64,000 nucleotides of DNA from Symsagittifera roscoffensis (Eukaryota; Xenacoelomorpha; Acoela; Convolutidae). The notes beneath the pieces are model-generated. The model did not search any database. It was not told where the DNA came from and was given only the letters and a program-made list of their open reading frames with translations. Position 1 is the first letter of the stretch; the number at the start of each line of letters is the position of its first letter. The translations under genes and the position numbers were made by a program. Location: the NCBI RefSeq assembly GCF_963678635.1, contig NC_087062.1:97643705-97707704 (forward strand), in the 5' to 3' direction. Of the stretch, positions 57,178 through 64,000 are shown in pieces.

Positions 57178-58950
57178 ATGAGCCGTCAAATTGGAGCACT
57201 CCATATCTCAATTTCTCATCCAGCCAACCTCCAGAGCAACCTTCCCATCATCCCTTTCTTTGCTTTTCCTCCACCTCAATCACCTTATGATAATACTTCA
57301 TCCAGCATGGAATCAGACACTAACTCGATCACAACTTTATATAACACTATCTCACAATTCAATAACTCCGATATCGAAACCCCCGACGAATTTGCAAACT
57401 CCGAACCTAGCCCATCTCAATTTTCCCAACCTCCCTTTCAAACTATCCATTCCCAAGTCAAAAATGAACCCTTCTCTCCTCCCTCTTCCATCACAAATGT
57501 AACACCCATATATTCCCCTTATCTAGTGAACCATCCGATAACAACAGCTCCATTAACACGCAATTATCAACCGAGCTTGGAAATTTCATAACACTTCAAC
57601 AACAATACAGCACCCTCGAACAGTAGCCATTCACCAACACTCACAATCGATAATATCATCAACGTCATCAACCCCAACTCCCTCTTCCCATTATACTCCT
57701 TCGCAAACCCCAACTTCCTCATCAACCATATCCTCCAGTACAAATCGAGCTTGCCGAAGATTTAAAAGAAAATTCCCAAATACCCCATTTCCGTCTAACC
57801 CGGGAACATCCACAACATTTTTCAATCATCCACTTAACACTAACATCAAGGAATTTCTCCAAACATGTCAACCTTTTCCCCCCACTATACATATTTTCAC
57901 TCAGACCCCAACGACGACAACCCCAATTATGTAAATGAATACGTCCTATGCCCCCACACTATCATGAACATCATTATATCACTTTACTAGCCCACTCTCA
58001 TTACCATTATATAACACCCCTCATGACAACGAACTATGTAGTACCCAACTCTATTTTCTAACAACAGCACTAACCCCAAAACAATTCACGCAAACAGGAT
58101 ACAGACAACAACTAATGAAACTCACCGCATTCAAATCTAATGATTATTCCAACGATTACTATGATCACAACATCATCTGCCCTAACGAAGACATCTTTCT
58201 AAATGACGACCCGTTCGCTAACCCACAACTAACAGAGAAATTTTTCATAAAAACACCTTATGTTTTCACCATGAACACCTTTGATAAAAAATACGACAAT
58301 GTCATTTCAACAGCACTCCGTGATATTCATGCTTATGAATCATTCTTAAACAAATTTTACCAATTTTCACTAACTTTCCATTTCCTCACACCCAAAGAAC
58401 GTGATTTGCACTGTTCACACGTTGTTATGCTGAGAAAAAAACAAACACACACGTACACTTACTGCAAATTCATCCAACACCATTACACTCTTAAAAATAC
58501 AGCAGGACAATTTCACATTAGATATCAATACATTAACTCTAAATACACCTCACCATTTTTTCTTAACTTCACCTATTGTATTAAAGATATTACCTACAAG
58601 GCATCCTCCGAACTTACGATCCCATCACCCAGATGTATATATATTCTGTCCCCTAACCAAACTCCTCAATGTAGACGAAGCCCGCCCACTTATCGTCCCA
58701 CACGAATTCCTCCAGCCCGTTGAAGTCCCAATCCTATAATTCATATATAATCAAAAACTCTATAATATTATTCAAAACACACCATATAAACTCTCACCCA
58801 GCACTGAAGAGCACAACATCAATAAAGCACTCGAATCGCTTTGGCCACTTCTTCAGACTAAATGCACAATTCATTTACAAGCAAAATAACTAACCTCATC
58901 AGACATCATTCACGACGTTTTCCCCCATGGCTTGTTCACCGACGATTACG
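57178..58950 (+). pseudogene. X3 relic, element B unit 3
   Basis: Open from ATG for 137 codons, then broken, then open again for 202 codons (58115-58723) across the core domain. That part aligns with A X3 in order: FANPQLTEKFFIKTPYVFT, DIHAYESF, LHCSHVVML, KQTHTYTYCKFIQHH and YTSPFFLNFTYCIKD. Most differences from A are conservative, which suggests protein-level constraint before decay. The C-terminal frame continues beyond the A stop. Confidence 0.72.
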
Positions 58951-59813
58951 TAGTATGATATAATTACTTTAATAATAAATTCGAACAAAACTAATCAATA
59001 ATATTCAATATTTTTTCTTTACAGGCACAATCATCAATTATCTACAAAACAAAAAGCAAAATAAAAAATAGAAACTTTTTATCAATTCATAAATTTCTAT
59101 TAACCAATTTTAATAATTGAAGTAGTAAAATTCTCCCGTACAAAGTAATAAATTAATATGAAAATTTATTCCCCCAAAGCAATAAATATTCATACAATTG
59201 AAAATAAATTAATAATTTTAGTCCCAAATCATGCAGTAACTTTCATAATTTTCAAGCAGTAAGTTAAACAAAAAATTGCCTATAAATTGCGAAAAAGCAG
59301 TACTAATCTTTTTGAAGACGCTTTTTTAATATATTCACTCGCTCACAAAATTCTATCCACAATCGCACAGCTCGCCCACCAAGAATTGTATAAAATAGTG
59401 AATTTAAGTTCTAACCTCACTGATAACAACTCTAAACAGTTTTATCACGTTACAAACTTTCCTTTAACCCGGTTGGAAAGGCATTATATAATAATCCAAA
59501 CTAACCAACGCAAGCTTACTAAACACCATAAACCACACCTAACAGCATGACACAGAGTAGAAAATGCACAGTACCCAAACTGTTTTAACACCAGCTTAAA
59601 ACTGGATAAATTATTCTTTTAAAGACTACTTTTAAGTCTGACCATGAAAGAACAAAACACCAAAAAGTCGAAAGAAAAAAACCCAAAACAAACAATTTGA
59701 TTTTCGAGAAAAAGACATAACTAAGACAACAAAAATACACTAGTAATAAAAAATAGCAAGATAGGTTGACTAAAACAGGACTTTTTTTAAAACAGGACGA
59801 AATATATTCTCCA

Positions 59814-59897
59814 CTCCTGGCCTAACCCACCAGAGGGGACGTCCTGAGCATGCTCTATAGCCGGCCTAACCCACCGTGCTACATCCACGCTTTGTGA
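59814..59897 (+). other. Palindrome-chain RNA module, B unit 3
   Basis: Same layout; one change extends the G run before ACGTCC (AGGGGACGTCCT). Confidence 0.75.
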
Positions 59898-59986
59898 CAC
59901 CCACGACTCTATTATTGACGAGAGTTATTCAAGTGTGAGTAGACCTTAAAAATAACCGAACTGAATAATAATAACGCTTTTGTGAT

Positions 59987-60811
59987 AAACTAAGACAATA
60001 AAAAAAACACTAGTAATTAAAATAATAATAAAAAAACACTAGTAAAAACTAAAACAGGACTTTTTTTAAAACAGAACGAAATTTATTCTCCACTCCTGGC
60101 CTAACCCACCAGAGGGGACGTCCTGAGCATGCTCTATAGCCGGCCTAACCCACCTTGCTACATCCACGCTTTGTGACACCCACGACTCTATTTTTTTACT
60201 CTCTTCAAGTGTGAGTAGACCTTAAAAATAACCGAACTGAATAATAACGCTTTTGTGATAAAAATTAATACAAGATCACGACTAAAAAACAAAATTAACA
60301 AAGATTTATATATGTAAATAAAACAATGCAGTATTTAGATAATATTCAGCCCAATGACGAGCAGCAAGAAACTTGAAAACCCAATCACACTCTAAGTACG
60401 GAATGGCAAAGCCCACCTGACATGCTGCCTACAGTCACTACACTCAAAGGATTTAAAGTACGACTTGGCATCGCAGCAAAGGAAACCCATTGCAACAGAA
60501 CAATGGCCACCTCGACGTTCAACTATACGTACAGATCCGAGTCACTAGGCACTTCATCCAAAGTCAAACTAAATGCCACATTCGAACGAGACTGAGAATA
60601 GCAATGTCCCTATTCTCTAAAATCAACCAGATCAACATTCATCACAACCGATCAGAAGTCATAATATGACCTCCCGAAACTATCGTAATAACATCTCTTT
60701 TTCCAAACCAGAAAAAAGAATATGCTCGCACCCTCTAAAGGAAAAAAAACCTCATCCATCATTCACTACAATAGAACATTAAAAACAAAAATTCTCTGAA
60801 CCTTGGATGGG
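59987..60811 (+). repeat. Element B 3' module, tandem unit 4 (partial)
   Basis: Restarts in the sequence just before the palindrome module (AAAACACTAGTAA...), so only the 3' non-coding part is present. It leads directly into the polypurine tract (60805-60811) and LTR. Confidence 0.75.
60093..60176 (+). other. Palindrome-chain RNA module, B unit 4
   Basis: Fifth copy in the window, retained in full although the rest of the unit is truncated. Confidence 0.75.
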
Positions 60812-61185
60812 TGGAACCAGATCTAAACTATTATTTATCATTGGTTATTATTATGATATTTTATCTCTGTAAAGTATTGGATACCAACCAATCATACTCC
60901 ATCAAACTAACAACCCATTTATTTATAAGTGTTGAAACTACTTATAGTTTCAACACAGGGAAATTTGAATTAAACTTAGAATACAGTTGTTCTCACTCTG
61001 GAACTAGTTCGCGTAAAGCGGTGTACACTAGATCTATTGAGACTAGGAGATATAAGAGTAAGGTTAAGATTGGTATTAGACTAAGAAGTTGCACGAATCT
61101 ATCCGGCCGAAAATAAGATAGCATGACGAGCAGAGGGAAATTATCTGAAATTACTCTATGAGTACAGTAACCAATACATAACTCG
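60812..61185 (+). repeat. 3' LTR of element B
   Basis: Starts TGGAACCAGATCTAAAC after GGATGGG and ends near TAACTCG. It follows the A LTR in order, including the central GTGTTGAAAC...GTTTCAACAC hairpin, but is clearly diverged and about 36 bp shorter. No 5' partner is in the window. Confidence 0.9.
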
Positions 61186-62821
61186 TTGAAAAATTTTAAA
61201 AACTAAAACAATTCGCAACATTTTTTTCGGATTTTTTCATGAAAATTAATCAGGCCAATTTTTTTTAAAATCAAAAATCTGAAAAAAGAAACAGTCTTTT
61301 TTATGTGCAAAATAAGTATATAGCAAGCCCACATCACAGCAAAGCCTCTCCTGATTTGAAAAGACGCTAGTCGTGCAATTCCCATATATAACCCACACAC
61401 TTCATACAATTAGAAATCTGAATGAAAACAATAGGTCTAATACTCTCCTATAATTGTATTTCATGCAGTTAAAAATTTGAAAGAAAACATCATGTATTGG
61501 AAAATTGCATCTAATTCTTAAACAGGGGTACAACAGCGGTTCTCATTAATGAGCTAAACAGCTCGTATGTTGGTTCCTTTGTGGCTAAATGGTCTTTTAA
61601 ATTATATCTATTACTCTCCTATATATGAGAATTGTATGACAAGCTTTTTTCCAAAAATGAGAAATATATGATTATAGTTTTTTCATGGGTGGGAACAAAA
61701 TGGCTACCGAACAATAAAATCCTCAATGAACTAGATTCCGAAATAGGAGCATGAATTTTTTTTGCGGTTTTCACAAAAAAAGTTTTTGTACCAAAATCCG
61801 CTGTGTAATACCCTAAATTTTTGATGCGTTCTTCATCAACAAACTGATAAAACGTTTATACTAGTTGTAGGTTAGTGTCTTTATCTGATATCTGTCGATG
61901 TTTTTAACTCAAATATCTGCGTAAATAGTAACTGACTCGGGTTGACCGTAGACCCAAAATGTAGTCATACAATTCCATGAAAGGTTATATACAAATTGTA
62001 TCAAACAAACGTCATAAATTTTGCTACAGTGAGTGGTGTGATCGACTTTTATAAAAAATATATATAAAAGTTGGTGTATCGCCATAAAAAAGAAAAAAAT
62101 TCTGACAAAAAGCCTACTCATAGAATATCCAAATATGAGAAGTGTTTGAATAGAATTTTTTACCGGTCAACACTTTCTTTTCAAAAAAATTTCAATTTTT
62201 TTTTCCATTACAAATTTTTCAAGCGCAAGTAGGGTGTGTATTCAATTTATTATTTTCAAAAACTAATGTTTGGATTCAAGTTGAATTAGTTTGCGGTGTA
62301 CCGATAATTTTTTTCATTAATGCTCATTTTGACCATTCTTTTTGTATTGAAAAATTTTGTGAGCCTAGGGCAATGTGTGCTAAAAGAAAACTAAGAAAAA
62401 ACTGTTTTTAAATTTACTTTTTTGCTACTTTCCTTATTCATTATTTTGTTTGTGTAAGGCATCTATGTTCAGTTTTTTTTCCAGTGCAATGGAAATGCAA
62501 GTTCGTTTGTAACTTGTGTTTGATTACAAACATCCTTAAAACTTGACACGAAAAATTTTTTTTTCGGTGTATGGAAAAATGCTAGCCATGAAATTTCCAT
62601 AAATGGAAAATCAGTGACCATTGATTTTACAGGCCTTTATTTGTACTAGTGGATTTGGTCGTAAATTGTATGAGTAGAGATTTTCCAAAAATGAAAATAT
62701 TATAGTTAGTATTTCGGTCATTGGCGAATTTTTGAATATTGAAAGTAAACATATTTATTAGGGTAAACGATGAGATTGGTCGATGCGACTTTTTGTTGGA
62801 GCCGTTAGAAGTTAAACCAGT
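61186..62821. other. AT-rich DNA, no gene recognised
   Basis: Reverse-strand frames of 60-70 codons (61203-61409, 61909-62121) have no recognisable content. Confidence 0.45.
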
Positions 62822-63640
62822 CTATAAAAAGCGCCCAGAATTTGTTTTTACAACCTTCTGACTGCTTGCACAATAGCAAAACAATAGTAGGCTTGATATG
62901 CCCACTTGTGCCTGGAGGTCCAAAACCATAATGCATCTAGTTCTGCGTTCCATTACTGGGACGGTGGCTCCCTTCAACACCCATCCTGTCGAACGTAGGA
63001 CTGTCTTCAAGTTTTGAGAAAAATGATCGGTTGTTGTAATCCACAAATTGTGCCGCCTAATTTAGTAGTTCTGGCGGTATAAAACTTGCTCTCGTGGATT
63101 TTATCATTTCTTCTGTTGTTGCCCAGATTAGTAAAGACACTGGACTTCCCGTGTCCACCATTCAATGTTTTATTTGGTTCTCGATTCGAACTTTTTTGGA
63201 TTTTGGGTCTCTAAGTAGATCGATTTTTTGTATTCGTTCTTTCTCCAAATTCGTTAGTCGGTCTGTTTCCTTCATTCTCTCCTTGACGTACATCGAGATC
63301 CTTTCCCCCTCTGGCAAATATGTCTGTACTGACATAATCTCGAACTCATCGCATGACCCAAAGTCTTCCACTATCAGATTACCTTCCTCCTTTCAGAATC
63401 TTCCGTTATTTCGCTTACTTGATGTGATCTGCACATTTTCTTGAAATGATTAGGTTTTTTGCAGTTCTTGCATGTCTTTCCCAAAGCCGGACAGGATTTC
63501 AGGTGTCCAGATTCAAATGTCTGTCCACGTCTATTGCAGGGTTTTGTTTGTCCATTTGAGGTTATAGATGTACTGCTGCTCTTTTGCTTTCTGTTATTTT
63601 CCCGTTTGAAACGATGTTTTCTGCTCCCTCCATTTGAGTA
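62822..63640 (-). pseudogene. Gypsy-type nucleocapsid and protease fragment
   Basis: Read on the reverse strand from about 63640: a basic stretch (RKHRFKRENNRKQKSS), a damaged first zinc knuckle (CNRRGQTFESGHLKSC, where the second Cys is Arg), an intact second knuckle CKNCKKPNHFKKMC (63431-63472), then VEDFGSCDEFEI. The retropepsin motif MVDTGSPVSLLI follows (Asp codon at 63153-63155), then the flap/C-terminal part GWVLKGATVPVMERRTRCIM and LDLQAQVGI. Frames change at least twice. The style (two knuckles, DTGSPVS) differs from element A (one knuckle, DSGAES), so it is another Gypsy lineage. RT is not seen downstream. Confidence 0.7.
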
Positions 63641-64000
63641 GTAGCAGTATCACATCATTGCTAGAGTTTCATGTTTTTTACTGATTTCATCAGCAAAAAA
63701 CTCCACGTATATAATCGACGATTTGAACCATGAAACTGGATTTTTAGGGGTTTATAATATTTTTTGTGAACACTTAAAAATCCACTAAAATCAATCATAA
63801 TCGATAATAATCCTCTTTTGATTTTAATAGAATCGATTACTTTTTCAAATGTGAATTGTTCAATCTATTTTTTGCGGCGTTCTCCAGCGTACAACCCTGT
63901 GTACCGCCCCATTCCCAACTTTCGCCATATGCCCCTACTTTTACGCCCGCCACCTCTTCCAACTCCCCCCCCCCCCACCCACACGCACACACATACATAC
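63641..64000. other. Non-coding end of window with C-run and CA repeat
   Basis: AT-rich, then a C-rich end with a 12-bp C run (about 63966-63977) and CACACGCACACACATACATAC to the last base. No gene. Confidence 0.6.

Larger units (their letters stand above)
57072..59986 (+). repeat. Element B 3' module, tandem unit 3
   Basis: The longest unit, with X2 tail, a full-length but broken X3, intron relic and palindrome module. It breaks off at about 59986, in the sequence that follows the module. Confidence 0.8.
48930..61185 (+). mobile_element. Element B: 5'-truncated relative of element A
   Basis: Similarity to A begins around 48930-49000, in the T-rich spacer before the 62-aa ORF, and continues through X1, X2, X3, the 3' module and a 3' LTR. 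No gag, pol or 5' LTR is present. The left edge does not coincide with the gap: about 200 bp of unrelated sequence lies between them. Many stops, frameshifts and a 0.4-kb deletion show it is older than A. Its 3' module is amplified into four tandem units. Confidence 0.88.

Overview
The window is AT-rich animal DNA, probably from an invertebrate; the species cannot be named from it. Most of it is transposable-element sequence. Short, exon-like islands with GT-AG boundaries show that it also runs through at least one host gene on the + strand. I see no rRNA, tRNA or CRISPR array. A 200-N assembly gap lies at 48520-48719.

Layout: 1-6729 is host DNA with an inverted-repeat element (604-1140) and three candidate host exons (3441-3585, 3918-~4129, 4801-4828). 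6734-30936 is element A, a very large (24.2 kb) Ty3/Gypsy-type LTR retrotransposon. It has two 410-bp LTRs (about nine mismatches by eye), a 4-bp target duplication (gaag), a primer-binding site, a small basic 5' ORF, gag-protease, RT-RNase H and integrase. A long 3' half follows: a 62-aa hydrophobic ORF, a Pro/Ser-rich ORF (X1), an envelope-like membrane protein (X2) and an unrecognised 573-aa ORF (X3). pol and X2 carry stops and frameshifts, but X3 is open. A 5.39-kb block carrying X2, X3 and the 3' region is tandemly duplicated inside A with about ten differences. 31485-31749 holds two more candidate host exons and a poly(A) signal, so A appears to sit in a host intron in the same orientation.

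33650-38306 is a decayed, GC-rich APE-type LINE. It has a 2A-like peptide (GDIESNPGP) at the N-terminus, three PHD-like zinc fingers, endonuclease, RT and RNase H. 38307-48519 is mostly non-coding, with a foldback element (41635-42551), two more copies of the first inverted-repeat element, one good candidate exon (39599-39865) and weaker exon-like islands. 48930-61185 is element B, a 5'-truncated relative of A. It keeps the 62-aa ORF, X1, X2 and X3 as relics, and its 3' module has been amplified into four tandem units before a single 3' LTR. 62822-63640 (- strand) is a Gypsy-type nucleocapsid/protease relic.

How it fits together: gag-pro-pol is the replication machinery. The 3' half is probably expressed from spliced RNA; conserved acceptor-like and intron-like sites support this. 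X2 looks like a surface glycoprotein. X3 starts on the ATG overlapping the X2 stop (ATGA) and recurs in A and B, so it is the best candidate for an undescribed component. A palindrome-rich non-coding module (about 84 bp) is almost unchanged in all five copies and is the strongest candidate for a functional RNA signal.
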